A stretch of 64,000 bases of DNA from CAVVUF01 sp963751425 (GCA_963751425.1 CAVVUF010000002.1:1922001-1986000); one strand, 5' to 3'. Shown: positions 17,311 to 27,442, numbered from the stretch's first letter. Numbers and translations are program-made. The notes: generated by a model not told the origin, from the letters alone.

Positions 17311-19368
17311 ATGACCCTACAGTATCCCGCAACCCGCAATTCTGATCAAATCGATAACTACCATGGTACGTTTGTACCGGATCCCTTTCGCTGGCTTGAA
17401 GATGTCGACTCCCCAGAAACCTTTGAGTGGGTGAGACAACAGAACGAGCTGACCTTCGGTTACCTGGAAAAGATTCCGGCGCGCCAGCGATTTCGAAAAA
17501 GGCTGACAGCATTGTGGGATTACCCGAAAGCGACTGCGCCAACGAAACGCGGAGGACGCTATTTCCAATTTCGTAATTCTGGACTGCAGAACCAGAATGT
17601 GCTCTTTGTACTGGATGGGATAGAGGCCGAGCCTAGACTTCTCCTTGACCCGAATATTCTCTCAGAAGATGGCACGATAGCACTCAATACCTGGGAAGTA
17701 TCAGAAGATGGGAAATGGCTGGCTTATGCCCTCTCGAGCAGTGGGTCGGACTGGCAAAAGTGGCGTATCCGAAATGTGGAGACTGGGGGAGACCTGCCGG
17801 AGACTTTAGAGTGGAGCAAATTCTCTGGAGCAGCCTGGCGTAAGGATTGCTCTGGCTTCTATTATTGTCAGTACCCGGCTCCCAAGGAAGGGGAGACATA
17901 CCTGGAAGCCAATTACAATCAACGGCTCTACTTTCACAAACTGGGCACTGAACAGACTCACGATCAGCTGGTCTATGAGCGTACTGATCACAAAGATTGG
18001 GGTTTTGGTGCTATCGTGACTGAGGATGATTGCTACCTGATCCTGAATGTGTGGCAGGGTACTGATACGCGCAACCGCCTGTTCTACCAGGATTTGCAGA
18101 CAGGCGGTCCGGTGGTCGAGCTGATCCCTGAGCTAGAAGCCTCTTATGAATTTATCGGTAACGATGGACCAATTTTTTATATTAAAACTGACCTGAGCAC
18201 ACCGAGAGGCCGGATAATCGCAATTGATACATCTAACCCAGAGAGGGAGAACTGGCGAACGCTGGTGTCACAATCCTCCGACACCCTGGAAGCCGCGATT
18301 ATGGCGAACAATGAGTTCATCCTCCTTTATGTGCATGATGCAAGCCATCAGCTAAAACGTTTTGAAGCAGGTGGAATTCATATCGGGGATATCGATCTGC
18401 CGACGCTCGGTTCTTTATTGGAGCTTCCTTCTGGGAAAAGAGGAGATCGGGAATTTTTCTATTCGTTCAATTCCTTTGTTTACCCTCCGACTGTTTTCCG
18501 TTTTGATTTCACAAAGGGAGAAAGCCAGGTCCTTTGGTCACCACCCATTCAATTCGATTTTTCTCATTATGAAACTCGCCAGGTCTTTGTAGCCAGTAAA
18601 GATGGCACTCAGGTGCCTGTATTCCTGGTGCACCGCAAAAATATCCAATGCGATGGGACTAATCCGGTGATTTTATATGGTTATGGTGGTTTCAAAATTT
18701 CCAATCTACCTGTATTCTCCATCAGCCGGCTGGCCTGGTTCGAGATCGGCGGGGTGCTGGCATACTCGTGCCTGAGAGGCGGAGGTGAATACGGTGAAGA
18801 ATGGCACCAGGCTGGCATGCTGCATAATAAGCAAAATGTTTTTGATGATTTCATTGCCTGTGCAGAGTGGTTGATTAAAGAAAAGATCACTTCTACACCC
18901 AGATTGGCCATCCAGGGAGGCTCGAACGGTGGGTTGTTAGTGGGAGCATGCATGACACAGCGTCCGGACTTATTCGGCGCGGCTCTACCTGCGGTAGGCG
19001 TGATGGATATGCTGCGCTTCCATAAGTTCACGATCGGCTGGGCGTGGGTGAGTGATTATGGCTCATCAGATGATCCAGAGTTCTTCAAGACACTGTATGC
19101 CTATTCGCCTCTGCACAACCTCAAACCGGATCGAAATTACCCACCCACAATGATCACCACCGCGGACCACGATGACCGCGTGGTGCCCGGGCATTCCTTC
19201 AAATTCGCTGCGACACTCCAGGCAGCCCAGGCTAATGAGGCGCCGGTGCTTATTCGCATCCAGACCAAAGCAGGGCACGGTTTCGGCAAGCCCACACGAG
19301 TGATTATCGAGGAAATGGCGGATGTGTTTGCTTTCTTATCTCATATCTTTGAGATCCCTTATGAATGA
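17311..19368 (+). CDS. prolyl oligopeptidase (family S9A)
   Basis: This 685-residue serine peptidase has an N-terminal seven-bladed propeller (about residues 70-420) and a C-terminal alpha/beta hydrolase domain. The triad is visible: Ser538 in IQGGSNGGLL, Asp621 in TADHDDRVVPGHS (with Arg623) and His656 in KAGHGFGKPT. The N-terminus, VPDPFRWLEDVDSPETFEWV, is characteristic. It cleaves short peptides after proline. No signal peptide is seen, so it is probably cytosolic. Its stop overlaps the next gene's ATG. Confidence 0.94.
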   Translation: MTLQYPATRNSDQIDNYHGTFVPDPFRWLEDVDSPETFEWVRQQNELTFGYLEKIPARQRFRKRLTALWDYPKATAPTKRGGRYFQFRNSGLQNQNVLFVLDGIEAEPRLLLDPNILSEDGTIALNTWEVSEDGKWLAYALSSSGSDWQKWRIRNVETGGDLPETLEWSKFSGAAWRKDCSGFYYCQYPAPKEGETYLEANYNQRLYFHKLGTEQTHDQLVYERTDHKDWGFGAIVTEDDCYLILNVWQGTDTRNRLFYQDLQTGGPVVELIPELEASYEFIGNDGPIFYIKTDLSTPRGRIIAIDTSNPERENWRTLVSQSSDTLEAAIMANNEFILLYVHDASHQLKRFEAGGIHIGDIDLPTLGSLLELPSGKRGDREFFYSFNSFVYPPTVFRFDFTKGESQVLWSPPIQFDFSHYETRQVFVASKDGTQVPVFLVHRKNIQCDGTNPVILYGYGGFKISNLPVFSISRLAWFEIGGVLAYSCLRGGGEYGEEWHQAGMLHNKQNVFDDFIACAEWLIKEKITSTPRLAIQGGSNGGLLVGACMTQRPDLFGAALPAVGVMDMLRFHKFTIGWAWVSDYGSSDDPEFFKTLYAYSPLHNLKPDRNYPPTMITTADHDDRVVPGHSFKFAATLQAAQANEAPVLIRIQTKAGHGFGKPTRVIIEEMADVFAFLSHIFEIPYE

Positions 19369-20341
19369 ATCCTTTGGAAACACCGCACAAGTTATTATTA
19401 CAATTCTGGTGGATAACCACGCTGATTTAATTGTGAAATCGACGGACGAGATCCGGTATTTTACGAAAAAGCCGCTGTTGGCGGAACACGGTTTTGCTGC
19501 GCTGGTTGATTTACCTGAAAGTCATTTACGTATTCTTTGGGATGCCGGATTGACCCCCCTGGTTTTGATCGAGAACATGAAACGAATGGAGATCGATCCA
19601 GCTACCATTGGTGTGATCGCTCTCAGTCATGGGCACGACGATCATACAGCAGGGCTGGCGGATCTGCTGCGTTGGATGGATCGCCGGCCCAAACCCAAGG
19701 AATGGGGAGTGGGGGCTAGTATGGATGAGATACGCGGTTGGTCAACAATGAGCCGATTGCCGGTGATCGCTCAACCAACAGCTTTTCGAGAGCGTTGGTT
19801 TGTGGATAAAGATGGGAAAAAGTTTGGACCGATGCAACCTCCACCCCGCTCGGAATGGGAAGCTCTAGGCGCAGAAGTGATCCTTTCAGATGAGCCCTAC
19901 CAACTGGGACGAGGGTGCTGGACAACGGGAACCGTGCCGCACTTGAGCTTTGAAAAATCTGGCAGATCTTCATCCCTCTTTTACAGGCAAGACGAGGAAT
20001 TCATCCATGACGATATCGAAGATGACCAGGCTCTTGTGCTGAATGTGAAAGATAAAGGATTAGTGATCCTCTCAGGCTGTGCGCATTCAGGAATTGTCAA
20101 TACCATCAACCGGGCCAGGCAAATCAGTGATATCGAGCAGATTTGGGCAGTCATGGGAGGTTTTCACCTGGCACGAGCAGATGAGGATGAATTACAAAAG
20201 ACTGTTGATGCGCTCAAACAATTCCAACCTAAGCTTATCGTGCCATCCCATTGTACTGGCTTTCGGGCTCAATGCCGGTTGGCTGACGAGATGGGAGAAG
20301 TTTTCATCCCAGGAGTTGTTGGAGCGAGTTATTATTTTTAA
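19361..20341 (+). CDS. MBL-fold metallo-hydrolase (RFAP-synthase-like)
   Basis: This 326-residue protein has the metallo-beta-lactamase zinc motif SHGHDDHTAGL (His90, His92, Asp94, His95), a GCAHSGIVNT stretch with a further ligand, and MGGFHLA and VPSHCTGF later. These segments match the group annotated as 7,8-dihydropterin-6-methyl-4-(beta-D-ribofuranosyl)aminobenzene-5'-phosphate synthase. That function is known only from archaeal relatives and is not implied here. The ATG at 19361 overlaps the peptidase stop (ATGAATGA). Confidence 0.87.
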   Translation: MNESFGNTAQVIITILVDNHADLIVKSTDEIRYFTKKPLLAEHGFAALVDLPESHLRILWDAGLTPLVLIENMKRMEIDPATIGVIALSHGHDDHTAGLADLLRWMDRRPKPKEWGVGASMDEIRGWSTMSRLPVIAQPTAFRERWFVDKDGKKFGPMQPPPRSEWEALGAEVILSDEPYQLGRGCWTTGTVPHLSFEKSGRSSSLFYRQDEEFIHDDIEDDQALVLNVKDKGLVILSGCAHSGIVNTINRARQISDIEQIWAVMGGFHLARADEDELQKTVDALKQFQPKLIVPSHCTGFRAQCRLADEMGEVFIPGVVGASYYF

Positions 20342-20400
20342 GAGATGAAGTAAATGCTTGCTTATCGCAGGTTGTTATGCCATAATGCTGGGCAAAGCCA

Positions 20401-21805
20401 ATGCTAAACGGTCAAAAAAGAGCACTTCTCGTTTTTTTACTCCTGGCTTTTAGCTATGGTTATTTTTCTCATGATCCAGGAGCCAATGGGAACTCGCGTC
20501 TCGATCTGACCTTTGCGATTGTTCAAGAAGGGCGCCTGACCATCGATTCTTTTCACGATCAAGAAGGAACCCAGACTATCGATAAATCTTTTTTTAACGG
20601 GCATTATTATTCTGATAAAGCCATCGGCACCTCGCTTTTGGGCGTATTTTTTTATGCGCCCATGTATTGGCTGATGAATTTGACCTCCTTCAAGCTGGAC
20701 CTCAGGCAAATTAAAATATATCTTGACGTTTCTGGTGATTGGGCTGCCTTCGGCAATTACTGGTTGCCTTCTATACATTCTTTGTGAAACGATTTCAAAA
20801 AGTAAAATGAAAGCATTTGTGGCAACTCTATCCGTCATGTTAGGGACGATGTGCCTGCCTTTTAGCGCTATTTTCTTCGGTCACCAGCTCGCCGCGGCGT
20901 TTCTTTTTTCCGGTTTTTTCTTGATCTTCCAACTCAGGCTCAAAACTGATTTGAAAAATAAGCCTCTTTATTTATTCTGGATCGGTTTCTTATTGGGTTG
21001 CGCTTTTTTGGTTGAGTATACGACCTTGGTCGTGATCCTTCCACTGGTGGTTTATTGTGTATATCTTCTATGGGAGAAAAAATCCCCGGCCGAGAATTTA
21101 ATAAAGTTGATTATGCCCACTTTGGGCGTAGTAATTCCGATAGTTATCTTGATGATTTACAATAATCGCATTTTTGGCAGTCCATTTACGATCGGATACG
21201 AACACCTGGGTAACGAGTTTCAAGCTTCGATGTCACAGGGATTGATGGGGATCAATTGGCCCCGGTTACTTGTTCTCTACTACCTGACATTTCACCCAGC
21301 ACAGGGTTTATTCTGGCAGTCCCCAGTGCTGCTGTTGGGATTTGTTGGAATTTACTACATGTTAATTGATAAGCAGTATCGTATAGAAGCGATGGTCATC
21401 GTCTTTTCATCTGTTTTCTATCTACTGCTCAATTCGGGTTACTTTATGTGGTGGGGTGGGGCGTCTTTTGGACCCCGGCATCTAATCCCAATGCTCCCAT
21501 TCCTTGCAATTCCTTTGGTATTTGTTCCACGCCGGCTATTTCCATTGGTAATTATCTTGGGTATCATCTCAATCACACAAATGTTTATTCCACTGGCTGG
21601 GTTCATCCAGGTTCCTGACGAAATTTTCCCCAATATCGGCAGCCTAGGAACTTTTGCTTATTCAACCATTTATAGTTACTGTTTGCCCCAATTGTTCAAG
21701 GGTTACTTTGCGTATAACCTGGGTGAAAAAATATTAGGTCTAAAGAGTTGGATGATCCTTGTTCCAAATTTATTGGCGATCCTGGTTACTACCGGAGTTC
21801 TTTAA
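20401..21805 (+). CDS. multi-pass membrane protein (glycosyltransferase-like), one frameshift
   Basis: The start MLNGQKRALLVFLLLAFSYG leads to NSRLDLTFAIVQEGRLTIDS, a loop typical of a Chloroflexota/GT39-like membrane family. Near 20724 the frame shifts by one base; the other frame continues FLVIGLPSAITGCLLYIL with about eight more membrane helices and ends at 21805. The periplasmic-side segment MWWGGASFGPRHLIPMLPF is conserved in such proteins. Total is about 468 residues. Acceptor and donor are unknown. It is 3 bases ahead of the GH127 gene, so the two are probably one transcript. Confidence 0.72.
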
Positions 21806-21808
21806 TGG

Positions 21809-23809
21809 ATGAAAATTTCAATTTTAGAAAAAAACATTCCAAAAACTCTCGATGAGGTATCCTCTATGCCCCTCGCTCCTCTCAATTTCCTCCCTTTTCC
21901 CCTAGGATCGATTACTCCGCTTGGTTGGCTTAAGAACCAGCTTCGACTGCAAGCGAATGGCCTCTCCGGCCACTTGGACGAATTTTGGCCGGACGTTAAA
22001 GATTTGCGTTGGATCGGTGGAAATGCTGAAGCCTGGGAGCGTTTCCCATATTGGCTGGATGGCGTTATCCCACTGGCTTATTTGATTAACGATTCTAACC
22101 TGATCACAAGGGTGAATTCATACGTGGAATATATCTTGGACCACCAGGCTGAAGATGGCTGGCTTGGCCCGCGCAAGATGGTTATCTATGGAGGCGGGAC
22201 AGAAATTCCTAAATATGATCTTTGGGCGCAATTCCTCATCCTAAAAGCCTTGGTGCAGTTTTATGATGTTACGCAAGATCAACGTGTACCAGAAGTGGTT
22301 GAGAAGAGCCTGAGATGTATTGATAACTATATCGACCGCATTCCCCTTTTTGATTGGGGGCAATTCCGTTGGTTTGAAGTCCTGATCCCCATTTACTGGC
22401 TCTATGATTTGAAAAGCTTACCGCGGCCCGGAGGAGATGTCCTGGTTGCGGATGCGGATGAAGTGCAGTGGCTGCTAGACCTGGTTGTGAAGCTGCATGC
22501 CCAGGGTTTCCACTGGGGAAATTTCTTCGCCCGCTGGCCTCTTACGCAGCCAACCCCCAAGGGGCGCTGGAACTTTGCTGGGCATGTAGTTAATAATGCC
22601 ATGGCGATTAAGGCTCAAGGGTTGTGGGGGCGCCTGACCGGTGACGAAAGCGACCGCCAGGCTGTTTACGATATCATGGCGAAGCTTGACCGTTTCCATG
22701 GAATGGTTAGCGGAGTTTTTACCGGCGATGAGTGCCTGGCGGGCAAGCGTCCCACCCAGGGAACGGAGCTGTGTGCGGTGGTTGAATATGCATACAGCCT
22801 GGAGGTGCTGCTCTCGATCATGGGAGATCCGAGGTTCGGAGACCGGTTGGAAAAGATTATTTTCAACGCCTTGCCAGCCACTTTTTCATCAGATATGTGG
22901 GCTCACCAATATGATCAGCAGGTCAACCAGGTGGAATGCTCTATCAGGGAGCGGGATTGGAACTCGAATTACAATGAATTGAACCTGTTTGGCCTGGAGC
23001 CGAACTTTGGCTGCTGTACAGCCAATCTCAGCCAAGGTTGGCCTAAGTTTGCAGCACACTTGTGGATGGGCCTGGAGAAGGGAGGATTGGTTGCCATCGC
23101 TTATGCTCCCAGCCGGGTGCAGACGCTTATCAAAGGGGTCCCTGTCACTGTGACACTTGAAACTGATTATCCTTTCAGAGAGGATTTGCATTTATCAATC
23201 GATGTTGCCCAACCTGTCGAATTCCCGCTACTCCTGCGCATCCCGTCTTGGGCAAAAGGTGCTTCCATACGCCTTTTCTATGCCGGTGTTACCTATCAGC
23301 CCGAGCCTGGCAGTTTTTTCCGCCTGGAACGATTATGGGAAGGGAAGAAAGAGATCAATCTGCATTTTCCGATGCGGCCAAGCCTGCTCGATGGATTTCG
23401 AGGTGCAGTGTCTATCCAGAGAGGACCTCTCGTATATGCTCTCAAAATAGGCGAACGTTGGCAGCAGGTGAACACAGAAAACCCATTCCGGCAGCTCCCA
23501 CACGCGGATTGGGAAGTTTTCCCAACGACCTCCTGGAACTACGCCCTGGCTGTTAGTGAAAAATCACTTGAAGAGGATATCGAATTCGAGAGCCATGACT
23601 TGGGGGATTGTCCTTTTTCACCCGATGGTGCCCCGGTAATTGCACGGGTAAAAGGCCGTAAGCTACCTGATTGGAAAATGGAGAATGGATCCACAGCAGA
23701 TGCACCCATCAGCCCAGTGTCATCGGATGAACCACTGGAAGCGGTGGAGTTAATTCCTTATGGTTGTACGAATTTGAGAGTCACGGAGTTTCCGGTGTTG
23801 GAAAAATAA
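21809..23809 (+). CDS. GH127-family glycoside hydrolase (beta-L-arabinofuranosidase-like, DUF1680)
   Basis: This 666-residue (alpha/alpha)6-barrel enzyme carries the GH127 zinc-site pattern: Glu320 and Cys322 in GTELCAVVEY, and Cys402-Cys403 in FGCCTANLSQGW, where one cysteine is the nucleophile in characterised members. The N-terminus has SGHLDEFWPDV and IGGNAEAWERFPYWLDG, both typical. No signal peptide is seen. It likely removes beta-linked arabinofuranose or a related sugar from imported oligosaccharides. The start at 21809 is uncertain; an ATG at 21869 with GAGGT upstream also fits. Confidence 0.88.
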   Translation: MKISILEKNIPKTLDEVSSMPLAPLNFLPFPLGSITPLGWLKNQLRLQANGLSGHLDEFWPDVKDLRWIGGNAEAWERFPYWLDGVIPLAYLINDSNLITRVNSYVEYILDHQAEDGWLGPRKMVIYGGGTEIPKYDLWAQFLILKALVQFYDVTQDQRVPEVVEKSLRCIDNYIDRIPLFDWGQFRWFEVLIPIYWLYDLKSLPRPGGDVLVADADEVQWLLDLVVKLHAQGFHWGNFFARWPLTQPTPKGRWNFAGHVVNNAMAIKAQGLWGRLTGDESDRQAVYDIMAKLDRFHGMVSGVFTGDECLAGKRPTQGTELCAVVEYAYSLEVLLSIMGDPRFGDRLEKIIFNALPATFSSDMWAHQYDQQVNQVECSIRERDWNSNYNELNLFGLEPNFGCCTANLSQGWPKFAAHLWMGLEKGGLVAIAYAPSRVQTLIKGVPVTVTLETDYPFREDLHLSIDVAQPVEFPLLLRIPSWAKGASIRLFYAGVTYQPEPGSFFRLERLWEGKKEINLHFPMRPSLLDGFRGAVSIQRGPLVYALKIGERWQQVNTENPFRQLPHADWEVFPTTSWNYALAVSEKSLEEDIEFESHDLGDCPFSPDGAPVIARVKGRKLPDWKMENGSTADAPISPVSSDEPLEAVELIPYGCTNLRVTEFPVLEK

Positions 23810-23967
23810 ACTTTTTATTTTATGCGATTGCATAATCCCATACTTCAACCGAGATGACAAGGGAATCTTGTATCGATTTACTTACTCGCACAATTCGACA
23901 TGACTATAACTTTAGCGCATGTAAAGGAACTGCCGCAGTGATCTGCCCTCGATCTAGTGACTGCTCA

Positions 23968-23988
23968 ATCCAGTAGATTGTACTGGAT
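23968..23988. promoter_or_regulatory. inverted repeat ahead of the DUF5054 gene, possible operator
   Basis: ATCCAGTA (23968-23975) and TACTGGAT (23981-23988) are a perfect 8-base inverted repeat around GATTG. It sits just before the AGGAGG ribosome site of the gene at 24006. It could be a repressor site or an RNA hairpin that affects translation. The 196-base gap around it holds no gene. Confidence 0.4.
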
Positions 23989-24005
23989 CCAACAGGAGGC
24001 GAAAA

Positions 24006-26006
24006 ATGATTTGGAAAATTCACTTAATCTTCAAGACCCACCTCGATGTGGGCTTTACCGATTATGCTCGGAATGTTATTGAAAATTATTTTACAAGCTT
24101 TATTCCACAGGCTCTTTCTACCGCTGAGGAGCTACGCCGGGCTGGTGGATCGGAACGCTTTGTCTGGACGACTGGCGCATGGCTAATTTATGAATACCTG
24201 GAGTGGGCTGGGGGTAGAGATCAGAAGCGCCTGGAGAAGGCAATCGAGGCGGGGGATATCGCCTGGCATGGGCTGCCGTTTACGACTCATAGTGAGCTGC
24301 TTGACCCTGACCTTTTTCGCTTCGGCCTGAGCCTGTCTGCTGAGCTTGACCGGCGTTTTGGGCGACGGACGATTGCAGCCAAGATGACCGATGTGCCTGG
24401 GCATACGCGTGGGATTGTCCCTCTGCTGGCTGAAGCTGGGATCCAATTTCTACATATCGGGGTCAACCCAGCCTCCACACCTCCAGATGTCCCACCTGTT
24501 TTCACCTGGTTCAGCCCAGATGGGTCGGATGTCATGGTGATGTATCATAAAGGATCGTATGGTGACTTGATGACCGTTCCTGGTCTGGATGAAGCAATTG
24601 CTTTTGCCCACACCGGAGATAACCGCGGTCCGCAGTCTGCGGAAGGAATCCGGGAGGTGTTTGCAGAGTTCCGCCAGCGATTTCCTGGGGTAGAACTAAT
24701 CGCTTCGACCATGGATGCGTTCGCAGTAAGCTTGTTGAAGGTCAAGGTCAGCCTGCCGCAGGTTACCGCAGAATTGGGAGATACCTGGATCCATGGGGCA
24801 GGCAGCGACCCTGGTAAGGTGAGTCAATACCGTGAGTTGCTCCGGCTGCGTAAAAACTGGCTGGTACAGGGGCGGTTGAAGGTGGATTCGCCTCTCTATC
24901 GTGGTTTATCAAATTCTTTGCTTCTGGTTCCAGAGCATACCTGGGGGATGGATGTGAAGAAACATCTGGCGGATTATGAAGCTTACACAGCAAATGAATT
25001 CCGAGCAAGGCGTGGGCAACCGAATTTCATCAAGTTTGCTTCCTCATGGGATGAGCAGCGCGAATATGTGCGCCGGGCAGTGGACGCACTGGGTGATAGT
25101 GATTTGATGGATGAAGCTCGAGCAACTCTGAATGCCCTTCAACCTGTAAGACCACTGGCAGGAAATTATGGGCAGGCTGCCAGCCCGGAAGAGGGTTTCG
25201 ATACCAGCTATTTCCGCATGGGTTTCGATCCGGCTACCGGTGCAATCACAAACCTGGAGGTAAAAGAGACGCTCTTCAGGTGGGCTAGCGTGGATTTACC
25301 ACTCGGTTTGTTTCAATATGAAACTTTCTCTCAATCTGATTACGACCGTTATTACCATCAGTATATTAAAAATAAAAGAGAAAATTGGACATGGGCTATT
25401 CCGGACTTTACAAAGCTGGGGATGGAGACTGCCGGTGCGGAACATTGCACCTGGCTGCCTTGTCTAAAGGATCTTTATCATAGCCAATCTAATCTCAGTG
25501 ACCGATTCTTGCTTCAATTGGAATATTCTGGATTACCGGTTGAGATGTACGGCTGCCCGGCGAAAGTAGCCATCGAAATCGAGGCTTTGTGCGATGAACC
25601 CGTGTTAAATTTTACCGTCCAATGGTTTGACAAGGCAGCCTGCCGTCTGCCTGAGGCTATCTGGTTCTCTTTTGTGCCAAGTACGAAACGCTCATCCTAC
25701 TGGCAGATGGATAAGCTGGGCCAGCTCATTTCACCGCTGGAAGTGATTAGAAACGGTAATCGAAAACTTCATGCGCTTGGTACAGGAGTGTATTATCAGG
25801 ATGAGCGCAACGGGCTGACCATCGAGACCTTGGATGCTCCATTAGTCGCTCCGGGTGAGCGCTCCCTATTGAATTTTAATAACCGCCAGCCTCCTTTACG
25901 AAAAGGGATGCATTTTCTGCTTTACAACAATTTATGGGGCACCAATTTCCCCATGTGGTACAAAGAAGATGCTCGTTTTCGGTTTATCCTTAAGTTCAGA
26001 GGATGA
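24006..26006 (+). CDS. DUF5054 protein, GH38-like glycoside hydrolase
   Basis: This 666-residue protein starts with IFKTHLDVGFTDYARN, where His12 and Asp14 match the zinc-binding H-x-D of family 38 alpha-mannosidases. AAKMTDVPGHTRGIVPLL (about residues 120-140) resembles the GH38 catalytic aspartate region. The C-terminal third (GMDVKKHL onwards) is beta-rich. No signal peptide is present. By relation it may hydrolyse or process alpha-linked glycans, but no DUF5054 enzyme activity is assumed here. It follows the GH127 gene, so both may belong to one saccharide-use locus. Confidence 0.82.
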   Translation: MIWKIHLIFKTHLDVGFTDYARNVIENYFTSFIPQALSTAEELRRAGGSERFVWTTGAWLIYEYLEWAGGRDQKRLEKAIEAGDIAWHGLPFTTHSELLDPDLFRFGLSLSAELDRRFGRRTIAAKMTDVPGHTRGIVPLLAEAGIQFLHIGVNPASTPPDVPPVFTWFSPDGSDVMVMYHKGSYGDLMTVPGLDEAIAFAHTGDNRGPQSAEGIREVFAEFRQRFPGVELIASTMDAFAVSLLKVKVSLPQVTAELGDTWIHGAGSDPGKVSQYRELLRLRKNWLVQGRLKVDSPLYRGLSNSLLLVPEHTWGMDVKKHLADYEAYTANEFRARRGQPNFIKFASSWDEQREYVRRAVDALGDSDLMDEARATLNALQPVRPLAGNYGQAASPEEGFDTSYFRMGFDPATGAITNLEVKETLFRWASVDLPLGLFQYETFSQSDYDRYYHQYIKNKRENWTWAIPDFTKLGMETAGAEHCTWLPCLKDLYHSQSNLSDRFLLQLEYSGLPVEMYGCPAKVAIEIEALCDEPVLNFTVQWFDKAACRLPEAIWFSFVPSTKRSSYWQMDKLGQLISPLEVIRNGNRKLHALGTGVYYQDERNGLTIETLDAPLVAPGERSLLNFNNRQPPLRKGMHFLLYNNLWGTNFPMWYKEDARFRFILKFRG

Positions 26007-26110
26007 TGGAAAGAATGCTTTTATGCCCAAAGGGTGCGCTATTGCATGCTGCTGGGGTTAAAGGTGAGGGAAAGAGGACCAACTCAAGGGCATTTAGCTT
26101 ATTTCAAATG

Positions 26111-26956
26111 TTATTTGGGGGCGTAGACGATAAAATCGGTGAAGGCTGCCTGGGCTTTGTCCCCTTTATCCATCACTTCCACGCCAAAGCCGATTTCCCC
26201 TGGGGTGAAATCTTCATTCATGTACCAGACAGGCCGGCCGTTGATCAGGAAAATGTAATCGGAACCTGAGGCGCGCACACCAAGCTGATTGGGCTGCTTT
26301 AAGGAGATAGCCGAAGAGTGCATTACGATATCCTGATAGATGCTCGTATCGAAAACTGCTAATATCTGAAAGCGCCCATCACTTCGTAAGCCGAAGAATC
26401 CGTAGTCGTCGTTATGATGACAGAAAACAAGTCCAAAAGCGTAATCTCCAGTGGCTTCACCCTGGATGAATTCCAATTTGGTTTTGGCGTAAAAATTGGT
26501 AAAGGTTTGCCCCAAGGCTGGCGTCAGATTCCAATAGGAGTTGCTGTGCTTTGGATCAGCAATTGTCCATAAGTATTTACCATCCGAGATCCGCGTAGTG
26601 GTTGCCAGATAATCATCCTCATGATTGCCAATTGGCCAACCGAGGGTATTACTTGTAAAAGTGTCGGTTAGGATGGGCGTCCAGGAAGCCTGGGCAAAAG
26701 CCAGTTCCTGGGCTTTTGCCACCAGGAGGGCAGTTTCGGTAGCTTGTTGTCGTAGATACCAATCGGCAGTGGCAGTGGCGGACTGGTTATCGCGGGTTGC
26801 CTGGGCATCCAATGTCGCCTGGAAACGGCGGGTAGCTTGCAGAATGGCACCTTCGGTGGCATCCCTTTGGGCGGGGCTGAGTGTGGCGAGAATAGGGAAA
26901 ATTGATGTGGGAGTCAGCTCAGCTATTTGAGATTTAGCACAAGCAGCGCAGACCAA
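26111..26956 (-). CDS. lipoprotein with C-terminal beta-sandwich, start unclear
   Basis: From the TTG at 26956 this encodes 281 residues with a helical N-terminal part (LSPAQRDATEGAILQATRRF) and a beta-sandwich C-terminal half with LTDTFTSNTLGWPIG, YWNLTPALGQ, and FINGRPVWYMNEDF, the pattern of a concanavalin-like 3-keto-disaccharide hydrolase type domain. Reading upstream without a start codon, the frame stays open to about 27025 and encodes KFPLNLPALLFFLVCAAC, a clear lipoprotein signal with a lipobox cysteine. The true start is therefore upstream and is either an unusual codon or hidden by an indel in the T run near 27020. Function unknown. Confidence 0.7.
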   Translation of the reverse strand: MVCAACAKSQIAELTPTSIFPILATLSPAQRDATEGAILQATRRFQATLDAQATRDNQSATATADWYLRQQATETALLVAKAQELAFAQASWTPILTDTFTSNTLGWPIGNHEDDYLATTTRISDGKYLWTIADPKHSNSYWNLTPALGQTFTNFYAKTKLEFIQGEATGDYAFGLVFCHHNDDYGFFGLRSDGRFQILAVFDTSIYQDIVMHSSAISLKQPNQLGVRASGSDYIFLINGRPVWYMNEDFTPGEIGFGVEVMDKGDKAQAAFTDFIVYAPK

Positions 26957-27070
26957 GAAGAAAAGTAGAGCTGGCAGGTTTAGAGGAAATTTTCTACGGA
27001 GGGTGAGTTTTCTGCTTAAAAAATACTATGAGTTCTTATGCATCTTGAGGGTCTTTCGTAAAGATGAATT

Positions 27071-27430
27071 TTAGCGTAGGATCATGGATTTGAAATATCT
27101 TTCTTGAAATTCGGTCAGGGCGTAGATCTGCGCTTCGGTGTAGTTTTTACCTTCTGGTACTACGACAAGCTTTTCATCATCATCATCCAGGCGGTGGAGA
27201 ATGGCGATACAGCAACCGCGGAATTCTTCCAATGGTACGAAGATCCCTAACACGTAGGCGTCCAGATCTTCACCGTCTGAAGCGAGAATCCCAGGGACAT
27301 ATCCATAGTTAACAGGATAAATGAATCCCCATTGTGGATGTCGCGAACCGATTGGTCGATCGATCTTAATGGTGAGGATTTTTCCGATGAATTCCTTGGG
27401 ATCAGAAAATCCTGCATGTATCGTTTTCAT
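27071..27430 (-). CDS. ppa: inorganic pyrophosphatase, short family I type
   Basis: This small protein of about 119 residues contains KIDRPIGSRHPQWGFIYPVNYGYVPG, then SDGEDLDAYVLG, which are the PPase substrate and metal sites (the DGEDLDAY segment supplies the aspartates). It ends FQERYFKSMILR. It hydrolyses pyrophosphate to phosphate and drives biosynthetic reactions. It lacks the long C-terminal part of E. coli Ppa, as is known for compact variants. ATGs at 27439 and 27430 are both possible; a TATAAT box at 27443-27448 makes the second, near-leaderless one likelier. Confidence 0.83.
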   Translation of the reverse strand: MKTIHAGFSDPKEFIGKILTIKIDRPIGSRHPQWGFIYPVNYGYVPGILASDGEDLDAYVLGIFVPLEEFRGCCIAILHRLDDDDEKLVVVPEGKNYTEAQIYALTEFQERYFKSMILR

Positions 27431-27442
27431 AATCTTCATAAA

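Noticed and set aside
26003..26269. A small plus-strand frame after the DUF5054 gene
   Set aside because: It is antisense to the lipoprotein and shows no coding evidence.
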